Source of the DNA: Thiocapsa marina 5811
GTDB lineage: Bacteria; Pseudomonadota; Gammaproteobacteria; Chromatiales; Chromatiaceae
DNA length: 64,000 nt
NCBI RefSeq assembly: GCF_000223985.1
Contig: NZ_AFWV01000006.1
Span: 186,001-250,000 of the forward strand
Direction of reading: 5' to 3'
Made by a program: the position numbers and the translations under genes. The notes beneath the pieces are model-generated. The model ran no database searches. It was given only the letters and a program-made list of their open reading frames with translations, and was not told where the DNA came from. Each line of letters opens with the position of its first letter. The stretch's first letter is position 1. Of this stretch, positions 9,483 to 18,388 are shown piece after piece.

Positions 9483-9696
9483 TTCATTGCACCTCTGCGC
9501 GCCGGAAAGAACAATCCGGTGATTTTCATTTTCTCTCTCCTGTTGTTCGAAAGTTGCCCACACGCGGGCGATTGGGCCTTCTTCCTACCGTGCTTACTCC
9601 AAAGGAATCATGAACGCCCGCTATGCGCATTCATCTGCCACTCGATAGGCATGGGTTGCCCGTCAAGCTCCCGGCAGAATCAACGATCGCAGGAGC

Positions 9697-9890
9697 TAAA
9701 CCGCGCCCGGCGCGGTATGCGTCGTTTGTTGAATTGGCTTGGCCGCGCCGGCTCCGATCATTGTCGGAGCCGGCGCAGCTTAAGGTATTAAAAAATGTAA
9801 TTTTCTAAACCGCGTCTCCGCTAAGACCGGTGGATGCACCCAACGTCGAACTCACGCGAAAGTGAGCATCTCGCTCTGGACGCGGTTTAG
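9697..9890. repeat. 194-bp dispersed repeat, copy 1
   Basis: The same 194 bases recur at 50110-50303 in the same orientation with about a dozen substitutions and no gaps. The element begins TAAACCGCG and ends CGCGGTTTA-G, so its ends are inverted repeats; in the intact copy 2 the same pair also bounds an A/T-rich middle (TTAAAAAAT). A strong hairpin lies inside (9745-9776, 13-bp stem with loop TCATTG). No protein frame. The last bases supply the TTA stop codon of the minus-strand gene at 9887. It may be a small non-autonomous mobile element or a 3'-end regulatory repeat. Confidence 0.9.
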
Positions 9891-10330
9891 CGCGGTTCAG
9901 CGCGTTCAAAATAGACATCGTACTGTTGCTGAGCGGCCGCCTGGTAGTAGACGCCGTGAAGGACGTCGTTCGCGGGGTCGTAGGAAAGGCTGTAGGTGGA
10001 CCCGTTGTAGCCGCCTGCGCGCAGCTCTAGGAAGACCTTGATCGCGTTGCCGATGCGCGACGCCTGCGCCTTAGCGAAGGGGAGCGGATTCGGATTCCGG
10101 TAGGCGGCGTCGAGCCTGCCGTCGGCGTCGACGCCCTGGATCGTGATCAGGTAGCCGCCGTCGGGCCGCACCCATCGGCCCATCAGGGTGTCGAATCCGG
10201 ATTCGGCTGCCACGGTCGGCGCCCCGGACGCTAGTTCAGACGCTGCCGTCTCCCGGGCATAGGACGACCCCGCAGACGCGCCGAGGACAAGCACGAGCAC
10301 CGACAAAAAGGGCGCCAGCCGCCTTTTCAT
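9887..10330 (-). CDS. Small secreted protein of unknown function
   Basis: The 147-residue product begins with a signal peptide (MKRRLAPFLSVLVLVLGASA). The mature part has one compact domain: FDTLMGRWVRPDGGYLITI, then a strand-rich run with G-N-A-I-K-V-F-L-E-L and SYDPANDVLHGVYYQA. The G-R-W start and the beta pattern resemble small lipocalin-like domains, but I cannot place it in a named family. Its stop codon lies inside the end of the 194-bp repeat. It is the last of a minus-strand run with a glycine-zipper lipoprotein and a Rap1a-like protein. Confidence 0.75.
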   Translation of the reverse strand: MKRRLAPFLSVLVLVLGASAGSSYARETAASELASGAPTVAAESGFDTLMGRWVRPDGGYLITIQGVDADGRLDAAYRNPNPLPFAKAQASRIGNAIKVFLELRAGGYNGSTYSLSYDPANDVLHGVYYQAAAQQQYDVYFERAEPR

Positions 10331-10402
10331 TGCTTCTCCGCTGGTGGGTTTGCGGGCATGGACTCGTCCCTGAATACGGTATGAAAGTCGACAGAAATCG
10401 CC

Positions 10403-10645
10403 TTAGTCCAGATGGCCCTTGAGATGCTGATCGTAGAGATAGCCGCCCAGGGCGCCCACGCCGACACCGATCAGAGCGCCGGCGCCGGCCTCGGCGGTCA
10501 GCGAACCGATGGCGGCACCCGTGGCCGCGCCCATGAGTGCGCCGCTCGCGGTGCGGGTTCCGGTGGTCGTACCGCAGCCGCCCAGGGCGAAGGCGGTGAC
10601 CAATAGGGCAGGAATGACGAGATGTTTTCTGGAATGGGTTGTCAT
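10403..10645 (-). CDS. Glycine-zipper lipoprotein
   Basis: The 80-residue product has a lipoprotein signal peptide with lipobox LGGC (Cys 24), so it should be lipid-anchored in the envelope. The mature part is a glycine-zipper segment (GALMGAATGAAIG, then GAGALIGVGVGALGGYLYD) of the kind found in YMGG/OsmB-like proteins, which may pack against or insert in membranes. It is similar in layout to osmotically induced lipoprotein OsmB. The role is inferred from the layout only. Neighbours are small envelope proteins on the same strand. Confidence 0.8.
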   Translation of the reverse strand: MTTHSRKHLVIPALLVTAFALGGCGTTTGTRTASGALMGAATGAAIGSLTAEAGAGALIGVGVGALGGYLYDQHLKGHLD

Positions 10646-10718
10646 CGTGGAAACTCCATCAAGTAACCGAGCTCGGCGGCAAGGCCGCGGCGAGCAATCG
10701 GGTGATTAGGTCAGTGCG

Positions 10719-11150
10719 TCAGCCCTTGCAGGGATACTTGGCGGCGAGCGCGCGGATCAGACCCACCGCCGGTTCCTCGCCCATCAGTGTCGTATCGCTG
10801 GCGTTGGCCGCAGCCCAGGCGTTGAAGACTTGTACACCGTTGTCGACGGTGCTGCCTTTGGGCGTGCAATACAGACGCTTCATCCGACCTTTGCTGACGA
10901 GGTCATGGTATTGGGCCACACCCTCGATAAAGGACCGGCATGCCTGGCGGGTGACCGGATACTCCGCGGCGCTCGCGGGCACCGAGCAGACCGCGTAGAG
11001 GTCGCCGGTGCTGTCGAGGCGAAGGTCGGAGTCTTGCACGGCGAGCGCAAGTCCCGATGTCAGGCTGAGCGCAGTGGCAACCGCGAGCGCATGCCGGCTC
11101 GTGGATTGACGTGTGGATTCTAGGTCACGGTTACGGGGCCAAAACGTCAT
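10719..11150 (-). CDS. Rap1a/Tai-like periplasmic protein
   Basis: The 143-residue product has an internal hydrophobic signal segment (HALAVATALSLTSGLALA). The mature part carries four cysteines in the Rap1a/Tai pattern: a Cys before the first helix, ACRSFIEGVAQYHD, LYCTPKGSTVDN and a final LAAKYPCKG. Rap1a is known as an immunity protein against a T6SS amidase, but many relatives are simply periplasmic proteins of unknown role, and no amidase effector is visible here. The disulfide pattern is what I see; the immunity role is not supported by context. It lies directly downstream of the LysM-sulfatase gene on the same strand. Confidence 0.65.
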   Translation of the reverse strand: MTFWPRNRDLESTRQSTSRHALAVATALSLTSGLALAVQDSDLRLDSTGDLYAVCSVPASAAEYPVTRQACRSFIEGVAQYHDLVSKGRMKRLYCTPKGSTVDNGVQVFNAWAAANASDTTLMGEEPAVGLIRALAAKYPCKG

Positions 11151-11332
11151 CTTGGTTCTTGTGCCTCAAGGTTAAGGTCGCGGTCGATGGAAAGGCAGGG
11201 TCGCCTGGTTTATGAAAGGCGTTTGAAGCGACATCCAGTCGCATCGCTTCAAACTGCTTGGATTGAGAATACCGTGGGTCGCGCCCTTTTGACAGCGGCC
11301 CACGGGGTTTCACGACTGGCTCAGTGGCTCGC

Positions 11333-14182
11333 CTATTCGCGGCCGGCTTCCACCTTCTGCAAACCTGCTTCCAGCTTCCTGATCTCCTCCGGCGACAGCA
11401 CCGGCCGATCAACCTTGATCGTCAGCTTGTCCAACCCCGCGGTGAGCGGGAACGGCGGCAGGTAGTCCGCATCGTTGACGCCCGTGATGGTGTCGGAGCC
11501 GACGTCGAAGCTCTCGTCCCACTGCAGGATGATCGGGATGGTCTTCTCCATCTTGATGGTCTGGACCTCCTTGCCGTCGACCTTCAGCGTGCCGGTGCCC
11601 GAGCGTCCAATGCCGCTGAAGTTGTTGAAGGCCATTGTTTCCGCGCCGAGGCCGTCATAGGTGAAGTCGAACTCGATGTTGTGTTTGCCGGGCGCCAGGG
11701 CCTCCGGTCCTTCCCACTTGATGCGCTCCAGATCGAGCAGGTTCCACAGGAAGACCGGCTTGCCTTCGAGCAGGTAGAAGCCGAATCCAGCGAACCGCCC
11801 GCCCGAGGTCACGATCATGCCCTCGGCACCACCCTCGGGAACGGTGATGTCCGCGGTGACGGTATAGGAGGTGTTGAGCAGATAAGGCGCATCGCCCTGC
11901 GGCAGACCGGTCATCGGCGAGGTGTAGACATACTCGTTGCGGCCGGCGGTGAGGCTCGGACGTGGGGCGGCCACGCGGGCGCCCACCGAGGCATCCAGCG
12001 GCAGCACCTGATACTTCTTCGCCTCCGCGAGGAACATCGCGCGCATTTCCGTCACCTTCTCCGGATGCTGCGCGGCGATGTCGTCGGACTGGTTCCAACT
12101 GGTGGTTAGGTCGTAGAGCTGGAACACCTGGTTGTTCAGCGGGTCCGGGTTGGCTGAGGAGAAGGCATCCCAAGGCGCGCGGTCCACCTTGGTGCTCATC
12201 AGCCAGCCGTCATGGTAGATCGCCCACTGGCCCATCATCTCGAAATACTGGGTGGTGTGCCGGGACGGGGCCTTGGCATTCTCCGCGTCGAAGGTGTAGG
12301 CGTAGCTGGTGCCTTCGATGGGCCGCTGCTTGATGCCGTCCACGACCTCGGGGGCCGCGATGCCGGTGACCTCCAGGATCGTCGGCACGTGGTCGATGAC
12401 ATGCATGAACTGCTCGCGCAGGGCGCCCTTGTCTTTGATACGCGCCGGCCACTGAATGACCATGTTCTGGTTGATGCCGCCGAGCCGGGAGGCGTTTTGC
12501 TTGAACCAGTCGAACGGCGTGTCGAAGGCCCAGGACCAGCCGGCCGACATGTGGTTGTAGGCGAGTTCCGTCCCCCATGCCTCGTAGAACTTCATCTGTA
12601 CGTCCACCGGCGGCTTCACGCCATTGAAGAATGCAACCTCGCTGAAGGTACCTTCCGGCCCGCCCTCGGCGCTGGTGCCGTTGTCGCCGTTCTGGTAGAT
12701 GACGAGCGTGTTGTCCAGCCTGCCCAGGTCCTCGAAATGCTGGATCACGCGACCGATCTCATAGTCGCTGTAGGCAACAAAGGCGGCAAACACCTCGGCC
12801 TGGCGGATAAAGAGCTTCTTCGCATCGTCCGAGAGCTCGTCCCAGGGCGTCAGGATGTCCTTCGGCCAGGGCGTGAGTTCCTGATCCGGCGGAATGACGC
12901 CGAGTTTCTTTTGATTCTCGAAGATCCGCTCGCGCAGTTTCTCGTAGCCGTCGTCGAAGAGATGCATCGCGCTGATCTTGTCCACCCATTCTTTAGTCGG
13001 GTGGTGCGGCGCGTGCGAGGCGCCGGGGCAGTAGTGGAGGAAGATCGGCTGTGTGGGGTCGGTCTGGTGAATCCGATCCATCCAGGAGATGGCGTCGTCG
13101 GCCATGGCAGTGATCAGGTTCCAGCTTGGCTCCTCGCCGGTGACGGGCCAGATCGCCGCCTTCGGGTCGGACCGATCCATCTTCAGGGTGCCCTCGTGAC
13201 CGATCCAGGGATAGATCTGCGTGGTGTTGCGGAACAGGTTCGGTCCCCATTGGTTGGCGTCGCCGCCGACGAAGCCATAGAAGTAGTCGAAGCCCATGCC
13301 GGTCGGCCACTGGTTGAACGGCCCGGCTTGGCTGGCCTCGTAGGTCGGCGTGTTGTGGTTCTTGCCGAACCAGCTGGTCGCATAGCCGTTGTCGCGCAGG
13401 ATGCGTCCGATGGTCGCGTTGTCCGCGCCGATGACGCTGTTGTAGCCGGGGAATCCGGTCGCCTGTTCGGCGATGACGCCGAAGCCCACCGAGTGGTGGT
13501 TGCGCCCGGTGATGAGCGCGGCGCGGGTCGGCGAACAGAGCGATGTGGAGAAGATCCGGTTGTAGCGCAGCCCGTTCTCCGCGATGCGGTCCATCGACGG
13601 TGTCGGGATGACGCCACCAAAGGTGCTAGGCACGCCGAAGCCCGCGTCGTCGGTCAGGATCAGCAGGATGTTTGGCGCATCCTTGGGCGGCACGATGCGC
13701 GGCGCCCACCATTGCTTGGATTGGAGCGCGTCGTCCTTGATCACACCGCCAAAGGCAGGCTGGGGCGCGGGCAATTGGTTGCCTGAGATGGTGGTGGTCG
13801 CGCTGGGCGAGCCGAGGACGCCTGTGACCTGGGGGGGTGCCTGGGCGCTGTCCTGGAGGGCGCCTTTCGCCGCGCCTTCGGTCGCGGTGGCGCTGGTGCT
13901 CAGCACCAGTTCCTGACCGATATTGATCAGGTCCGAGTCGAGCTTGTTGGCTTCCTTGATGTCCGCGACCGGGACACCGAAACGTGCGGCGATTCCCGCG
14001 AGATCGTCGCCCTTGGCCACCTCATAGCGACCGGTAGCGGCATCGAATGCGCCTTCTGCGTGATTGCGTGGGCCATTGTCGGCGGCTTGAAGGGCGCCGG
14101 AGCAGAGAAAGACCGCGACCACTAGGGCTGCGGCGAGTCGCCGCCATGGGGGCGACGCTGGTTCCGAGAGGTTGACAGCCAT
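11333..14182 (-). CDS. LysM-arylsulfatase fusion
   Basis: The start at 14182 (MAVNLSEPAS) gives a signal peptide ending near SGALQA; the frame is open further upstream but without support. A LysM unit (about residues 52-95, YEVAKGDDLAGIA to GQELVLS) follows, then a Pro/Ala-rich linker, then a large sulfatase of about 770 residues. Sulfatase hallmarks are the metal-site LLILTDDAGFG and the formylglycine motif CSPTRAALITGR near residue 215; the Cys is oxidised to formylglycine by a maturase in known enzymes. The enzyme would hydrolyse sulfate esters in the periplasm, held on peptidoglycan by LysM. Substrate unknown. Attachment of a LysM to a sulfatase is unusual. Total 949 residues. Confidence 0.92.
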   Translation of the reverse strand: MAVNLSEPASPPWRRLAAALVVAVFLCSGALQAADNGPRNHAEGAFDAATGRYEVAKGDDLAGIAARFGVPVADIKEANKLDSDLINIGQELVLSTSATATEGAAKGALQDSAQAPPQVTGVLGSPSATTTISGNQLPAPQPAFGGVIKDDALQSKQWWAPRIVPPKDAPNILLILTDDAGFGVPSTFGGVIPTPSMDRIAENGLRYNRIFSTSLCSPTRAALITGRNHHSVGFGVIAEQATGFPGYNSVIGADNATIGRILRDNGYATSWFGKNHNTPTYEASQAGPFNQWPTGMGFDYFYGFVGGDANQWGPNLFRNTTQIYPWIGHEGTLKMDRSDPKAAIWPVTGEEPSWNLITAMADDAISWMDRIHQTDPTQPIFLHYCPGASHAPHHPTKEWVDKISAMHLFDDGYEKLRERIFENQKKLGVIPPDQELTPWPKDILTPWDELSDDAKKLFIRQAEVFAAFVAYSDYEIGRVIQHFEDLGRLDNTLVIYQNGDNGTSAEGGPEGTFSEVAFFNGVKPPVDVQMKFYEAWGTELAYNHMSAGWSWAFDTPFDWFKQNASRLGGINQNMVIQWPARIKDKGALREQFMHVIDHVPTILEVTGIAAPEVVDGIKQRPIEGTSYAYTFDAENAKAPSRHTTQYFEMMGQWAIYHDGWLMSTKVDRAPWDAFSSANPDPLNNQVFQLYDLTTSWNQSDDIAAQHPEKVTEMRAMFLAEAKKYQVLPLDASVGARVAAPRPSLTAGRNEYVYTSPMTGLPQGDAPYLLNTSYTVTADITVPEGGAEGMIVTSGGRFAGFGFYLLEGKPVFLWNLLDLERIKWEGPEALAPGKHNIEFDFTYDGLGAETMAFNNFSGIGRSGTGTLKVDGKEVQTIKMEKTIPIILQWDESFDVGSDTITGVNDADYLPPFPLTAGLDKLTIKVDRPVLSPEEIRKLEAGLQKVEAGRE

Positions 14183-14265
14183 TGTGGCGTTGTCTCCAGT
14201 GGTGGGTTGGACGTTGGAAGGCTCAAATCGCTCGCGGCGTGGGCGAGCGACCGGGTTGCTAGGCG

Positions 14266-14510
14266 TTAGACCTGGAGCTGCAATTGGATCTCGCTCGGTC
14301 GCCGGGTCTGGTCGAACCAGGGCTCCAAGGGACCGTATCGACGGTGGAGGCGATGCCGATATCGGCCACCCACCTGTACCAAACGTCATCGATCAGCCCC
14401 GGGGCCATGGGCTGAACATCGACGACCAACGGTTCCTTGCGCCTGTCGATCCAGGCTGCCGTAGATCGTCTCGATGGTGTCGGGCTTCGGAAAGCCGTCG
14501 CTCAATCGCG
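14266..14510 (-). pseudogene. Relic of a DUF1254/DUF1214 gene
   Basis: Two pieces in minus-strand frames match the intact relatives at 34373-38613. The upstream piece (about 14440-14500) reads DGFPKPDTIETIYGSLDRQ, matching DGVPTDATIGTVYDNLDRM. The downstream piece (14266-14340) reads RYGPLEPWFDQTRRPSEIQ and stops with TAA, matching MYGPLEPWINKTWRPGEIE at the end of the 499-residue protein. The roughly 400 residues between are gone. It lies between the SFAG-tail gene and the LysM-sulfatase gene, so these probably once formed one operon with a DUF1254 gene. Confidence 0.8.
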
Positions 14511-14566
14511 CGGCAACCGGCGCCTCGTGTATTCAAGGCGCAATCAGCGCGCCCGCGTCTGCGGCC

Positions 14567-15106
14567 CTATCGGTAAAAGGCCCTACGCCGCCACATACGC
14601 CGGTTGGCACCAGCAAAAGAGATCGGCGTGAGCGGCCGACCGATGATGTCAATGAAGAGCGAGGCTGGACCGCCGACGGCCGGCAGCTCGCCTTCCAGCA
14701 CCGAGACCTCGTAACTGAGGTCGCTGCCGGTCAGTCGCGGGCTGCGCAGCTCGACAACGATGTCCTGCATAGCGTCACCGTCCAGTACCGATAGGTTGGC
14801 ATTGGGCGGATCGGACGCGAAGCTATTGTCGCCCTCGTCCCAGAAGGGAACGAAGCTGGCGGTGGTCATATGGCCGGCGAGCCGATCCGGACGGTCCGAG
14901 AACAGCACCGTGATCGGACTCACGCCGGTCAGGGTAAGGCGCCCGTCGGAAAAGGTGACGCCCTCGGCGCTTTGCACGAACAGAAATTGCGGGGCATCCT
15001 CGTTTTTGTCGCCCTTCGGGTGATGCTCTGCCGCAACGCTCTGGTTCAAAGCCAGGGCCATGGGTGCGAGAGCCGCACCGGCGATCAGTTCACGTCTGGT
15101 GGTCAT
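14567..15106 (-). CDS. SFAG-tail protein with Tat-like signal (intact copy)
   Basis: The start at 15106 opens MTTRRELIAGAALAPMALAL, a twin-arginine-type signal; the same type is kept in two broken copies. The 179-residue product then has DAPQFLFVQSAEGVTF, a strand-rich middle (LTLTGVSPITVLFSDRPDR, HMTTASFVPFW) and a C-terminus ASLFIDIIGRPLTPISFAG followed by N-RRMWRRR. It looks like a folded periplasmic beta domain with a basic tail. I know no function for the family. It is the reference copy for the pseudogenes at 2015-2283 and 31800-32154. The motif at 15267-15282 lies about 160 bases upstream, between it and the AraC gene. Confidence 0.8.
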   Translation of the reverse strand: MTTRRELIAGAALAPMALALNQSVAAEHHPKGDKNEDAPQFLFVQSAEGVTFSDGRLTLTGVSPITVLFSDRPDRLAGHMTTASFVPFWDEGDNSFASDPPNANLSVLDGDAMQDIVVELRSPRLTGSDLSYEVSVLEGELPAVGGPASLFIDIIGRPLTPISFAGANRRMWRRRAFYR

Positions 15107-15266
15107 GTCGTTCTCCGTTGTCGAGTTGGAAGCGGACGGCGGGGCGGCGCGGCGCGTATCGGGCCCGCGGCGGCAGCCGATGCCCACGCGAGGTATAAGG
15201 TCCGGGCGCCGTTGACATCGGATCGGTATCGATGCGGCAATTGTGCAGATGCGCCGCAGTCGGACA

Positions 15267-15282
15267 TTGACATTTCGCGACA
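15267..15282. promoter_or_regulatory. Candidate regulator-binding site TTGACATTTCGCGACA (second copy)
   Basis: Identical over 16 bases to 3974-3989, in the same orientation relative to the downstream gene. It lies in the 205-bp gap between the AraC regulator gene and the SFAG-tail gene, about 160 bases before the start of the latter. This placement next to a regulator gene is what suggests an operator. Confidence 0.6.
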
Positions 15283-15311
15283 GTCTTCGCCGTCGCGGGG
15301 GATGCGATCTT

Positions 15312-16382
15312 CTACGGCGGCGGCAGCGATCGACGCCAAGCGCCGGGCGAGACACCGGACCAGCGCTTGAAGGCGCGCGAGAAGGCAGCGGCGTCGGCAT
15401 AGTCGAGCGAGGCGGCGATGTCGACCACGGGTAGGCTGGTATCGCGCAAAAGCTGCCGGGCAACGTCGTAACGGGCCTCGTCAATCAATGTCTTGAAGGT
15501 CGTACCGAGCGACTGCAGCCGCCGATTCAGGGTGCGCCGATGCAGTGAAAACAGGCGTGCGATATGGGCCAGCGAGGTGTCCTCGGGAGCGACACCCTGG
15601 ACCAAGATGCACCGTATCACTCGGCGCAGGTTCGCGACGAGGTTCTCCTCCCCACGCACGTCGGCGAATTCAATGATCTGCAAGAGCTGTTTATGCAGCA
15701 CCCCATCGGCGCCGTCGAGCGGACGTTTCAACCAATCGGCGGAAAACACCACGGCGGAGTGCTCGGCGCCGAAGCTGATGCGGGAGCGATAGAAGCGCCG
15801 GTAGGGCTCGACATCGGCGGGGCGAGGCCGGCTGAGGCGGACTTCGATGGGCTCGAACCCGGCGCCGCAGAGCAACTTGACGATGTTGAAGGTGATCGCG
15901 ACCGCACCGTCGTAAATGTGCTCGATACCAGGAACCTCCGCCTGATAGACGACATAGGCCATCACCACCCGGTCCGCGGAGATCCAGAGCGCGGGGACGG
16001 CCCCGCGATCGTGCAAATGCAAATAGAGGACGACCTGGTGCAGGGCGGTGGAGACGTCGGGCGCGCTCTTGGCAAGCTGTCCGATCCGACCCAATGCGTC
16101 GAGGCCGACCTGCTCTCCCAGTCGGTGCCCGAAGCTGGGGCAACCGCTTCGCTCGGCGGCGAGCGCGAGGAGTCGGCCGGCAGCGGCGAGCGGAATGCCC
16201 TGCTCCGGGTCGTCGAACAGGCCGATATCCAGACCAGCCTCGGCGGTGATCGACGCCGGGTCCAGGCCAAACTCGACGAGCAGGTTTGGTACCTGCAGAA
16301 AGGGCGCGATGCGCAGCGAGCCTTCCATGACCAAGGGCAGATCGCTCGACATGTAGGACAGCGGGGCGTAGTCCACTTGCAT
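15312..16382 (-). CDS. AraC-family transcriptional regulator
   Basis: The C-terminal 100 residues form a two-helix-turn-helix AraC domain (SLAHIARLFSLHRRTLNRRL and VVDIAASLDYADAAAFSRAF, then KRWSGVSPGAWR). The N-terminal 220 residues resemble the arabinose-binding-type domain of OruR-like regulators (EAGLDIGLFDDPEQGIP, CPSFGHRLGEQVG). Ligand unknown. I use the ATG at 16382; a GTG at 16457 and an ATG at 16352 are possible. AraC members such as GadX and GadW control acid resistance in E. coli, but this one has a different N-terminal domain. The motif found three times in the window lies just downstream of its gene and may be its site. Confidence 0.87.
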   Translation of the reverse strand: MQVDYAPLSYMSSDLPLVMEGSLRIAPFLQVPNLLVEFGLDPASITAEAGLDIGLFDDPEQGIPLAAAGRLLALAAERSGCPSFGHRLGEQVGLDALGRIGQLAKSAPDVSTALHQVVLYLHLHDRGAVPALWISADRVVMAYVVYQAEVPGIEHIYDGAVAITFNIVKLLCGAGFEPIEVRLSRPRPADVEPYRRFYRSRISFGAEHSAVVFSADWLKRPLDGADGVLHKQLLQIIEFADVRGEENLVANLRRVIRCILVQGVAPEDTSLAHIARLFSLHRRTLNRRLQSLGTTFKTLIDEARYDVARQLLRDTSLPVVDIAASLDYADAAAFSRAFKRWSGVSPGAWRRSLPPP

Positions 16383-16851
16383 CAGACGTTCGTGGAAATC
16401 ATCGCGTAGCCATCGGGAAGGATAGTCTACGCTACGCGGCCGTGGCTTCAAATGCACGGTGATGTGGTCGAGCGTGTGTGGGCGAGATACGATGGACGAC
16501 GAGGTCGGCGTCGCGCCGTCTGGCCGACTGCATTTTTTGCGAGAGGGCCGCAGTGAACGAAAAACACATTCAAGAGGCCCAGGTCCTCGACGCCGAATGG
16601 GTCAAGGCTTCCGTGATCAGGTCGAAGTCCCGCGAGACCATCGCCGCGACCGTCCGGTAAACCGGGCAGAGGGTCTGAAGCTGGAGCTGAGAAGCACCGC
16701 AGTCGCCGACGCCGGATATCCCGAATCCTGTCGCCGCCATTGCCGGGGGAGCGAGCCCTGCCAAGCCGATTACCGAACGCAACCGATCGTATACCGTTAA
16801 GATTGGAATCGATCTCCGCCCTTGGAATGTTCCATCCACGAGGGATAACAA
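16383..16851. other. Intergenic region, no supported gene
   Basis: About 470 bases. A short frame 16551-16660 (from a GTG; N-E-K-H-I-Q-E-A-Q onward) has gene-like codon use but is only 35 codons and has no family match I know. The rest shows nothing. Confidence 0.4.
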
Positions 16852-17142
16852 TTGAGCTTTAAGAACCTGCCAGTCGTGACCGTCGGCCCACTGCTGATGG
16901 CGATCGCGCTTGCCGCCCCTGCTGACCAGGAGGTCATCTCCGACGGGATCGATGTGGATGTCCGCCAGTTTATCGACGAGAACCCGCAAGGCCAAACCTA
17001 CCCGGGCATCGACAATGTCCAGGATCTGGGTGACGGGATTACGGACGACGGCGGAGCACCGGACGCCGTTTTCGACCCGCGCGACGCCGCCCTCGAGGAC
17101 GAGAAGAACCTCGGTCCCAACGCCCCGGGTTACATCCCTTGA
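16852..17142 (+). CDS. Possible small secreted acidic protein
   Basis: A TTG start with GAGGG seven bases upstream gives a 96-residue product. The N-terminus (LPVVTVGPLLMAIALAAPA) could be a signal peptide. The rest is rich in Asp and Gly (DGIDVDVRQFIDEN, NVQDLGDGITDDGGAPDA). An antisense frame covers the same bases, so this call is uncertain. No family recognised. Confidence 0.4.
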   Translation: MSFKNLPVVTVGPLLMAIALAAPADQEVISDGIDVDVRQFIDENPQGQTYPGIDNVQDLGDGITDDGGAPDAVFDPRDAALEDEKNLGPNAPGYIP

Positions 17143-17294
17143 GGGCAAACGCCCGGGAGGAGTCGGCCCCGCTGCCCGTGTCCGTATCGGCGAGTGTCAG
17201 GGTCGCGCCGTGGCCACCGACGTCGAACTTGCCGCCGAATCGATCGGTCTGGAATCTGTCGGCGAGCGTCGATAAATCTCGGTGGTGATCGAAC

Positions 17295-17428
17295 AGGGTC
17301 CAACTCCGCAGACCGGATTTCAGATAGAACCCGCTCTTGACGTTGTTGTTGAGAAAGGGCTGGATCGGACCGTTGTTGTCGCAGCCGCCATGCTGATCCC
17401 TGGTTAGGGAACAGATATTGTTGATGGA
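17295..17428 (-). pseudogene. Fragment of a neuromedin-U-like outer-membrane protein
   Basis: On the minus strand one frame reads INNICSL, then NNGPIQPFLNNNVKSGFYL. This matches VNNIWSL and NNGLIQPFLNYNLPGGTYI in the longer fragment at 33834-34265. Only about 45 residues are recognisable; nothing of the rest is present. It is a relic between a small hypothetical gene and the CorA-like gene. Confidence 0.7.
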
Positions 17429-17449
17429 GGCAAGGAACCCCGGAATTAT

Positions 17450-18388
17450 TCAGCGCCGCTTGTCATGCATGCGACGCCGGAGCACCAACCAAGCCAAGAG
17501 CGCAACCAGAAGCGACAGGCTCGTCACGAACCAGAATCCCCAGGGATCATGCTCGTCGGGGATGCCGGCGACGTTCATCCCGAGGAGTCCCGTGATGAAG
17601 GTCAGCGGCAGGAAGACCGTCGCGACGACGGTGAGTTCGAGGCTCGAGCGAGTCATGCTCTCGGCGCGCTGCGCCTCGATCTGATCCTCGAGCATCCGAA
17701 GACGGGTCCTGCAATCGTCAAGCGCTTCGATATAGCGGTTCACGTGATTGGATGACCGAGCCAGTGTCTCGCGATCGCGGGAGGCCAACGCCACGGCCGG
17801 ATCGGTCGCAATGGGCGAGAGCACCTGCTGAACGGTCTTGATCTGCCGACGTGCCCGAAAGACACGCTGCTGCAGGCCGATGAGAGCCTCCGGCGGCGGC
17901 GCGGTCCCAACGTCAAGCAGTTGATCTTCGAGGGCGTCGGTCGCCATTGTCAGATCGAAAATGACGGTCTCCAGACGCTTGGTCATGCCCGAGATCATGA
18001 ACGCGAGCAGGTCGACCGGTGTCTTGAGGCTGCTGTTCGAACGAAGATACCGGCGCAACTCATCGACGGGCGCGGCGCTGCCGGATCGCACGGTGACAGC
18101 GTCCGTCTTCCCGATCAGCAGCCTGAAATCGGTCGGTTGGTCGAAGCCATCCGCTTTATCGCCACGCACGGCCTTGAGGCTCAAGAGCACGCCTTCATGG
18201 ACGGGCTCGCTGTGACTGAATCGAACAGGGCCGAGCAAGAGGCTCTTGGTGTCTTCGCCGAGTTGCGCCCATGACCTCAGCCAATCACGTTCCCGCTCGT
18301 CGGAGATGTCGATGTCGGTCCATGTCATCCCCGGGGCATCCCGGCCATTCCCTCTGGTTTCGGTCGCGAATCGCGTAATCTCAGGCAT
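17450..18388 (-). CDS. CorA/ZntB-like divalent-cation transporter
   Basis: The product has 312 residues from the ATG at 18388. The N-terminal 240 residues form the cytoplasmic funnel (helical, LRRYLRSNSSLKTPVDLLAF, charged helices RARRQIKTVQQVL). Two C-terminal membrane helices are linked by the family signature GMNVAGIP, preceded by VFLPLTFITGLL. The order and signature are those of CorA/ZntB proteins. The sequence after GMN (VAGIP) is like ZntB, so zinc or magnesium are both possible. A copy of the CATTTCGCGACA motif lies about 245 bases upstream in the divergent gap. Confidence 0.88.
   Translation of the reverse strand: MPEITRFATETRGNGRDAPGMTWTDIDISDERERDWLRSWAQLGEDTKSLLLGPVRFSHSEPVHEGVLLSLKAVRGDKADGFDQPTDFRLLIGKTDAVTVRSGSAAPVDELRRYLRSNSSLKTPVDLLAFMISGMTKRLETVIFDLTMATDALEDQLLDVGTAPPPEALIGLQQRVFRARRQIKTVQQVLSPIATDPAVALASRDRETLARSSNHVNRYIEALDDCRTRLRMLEDQIEAQRAESMTRSSLELTVVATVFLPLTFITGLLGMNVAGIPDEHDPWGFWFVTSLSLLVALLAWLVLRRRMHDKRR

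Noticed and set aside
9745-9776. Strong hairpin in the 194-bp repeat as an intrinsic terminator
   Set aside because: No T-run follows on either strand; kept only as part of the repeat.
10719-11150. Rap1a-like protein as T6SS immunity protein
   Set aside because: No toxin or secretion gene nearby; the domain is common in other periplasmic proteins.
12212-13786. 524-codon plus-strand frame inside the sulfatase gene
   Set aside because: Shadow; the minus strand carries the CSPTR and LTDD motifs.
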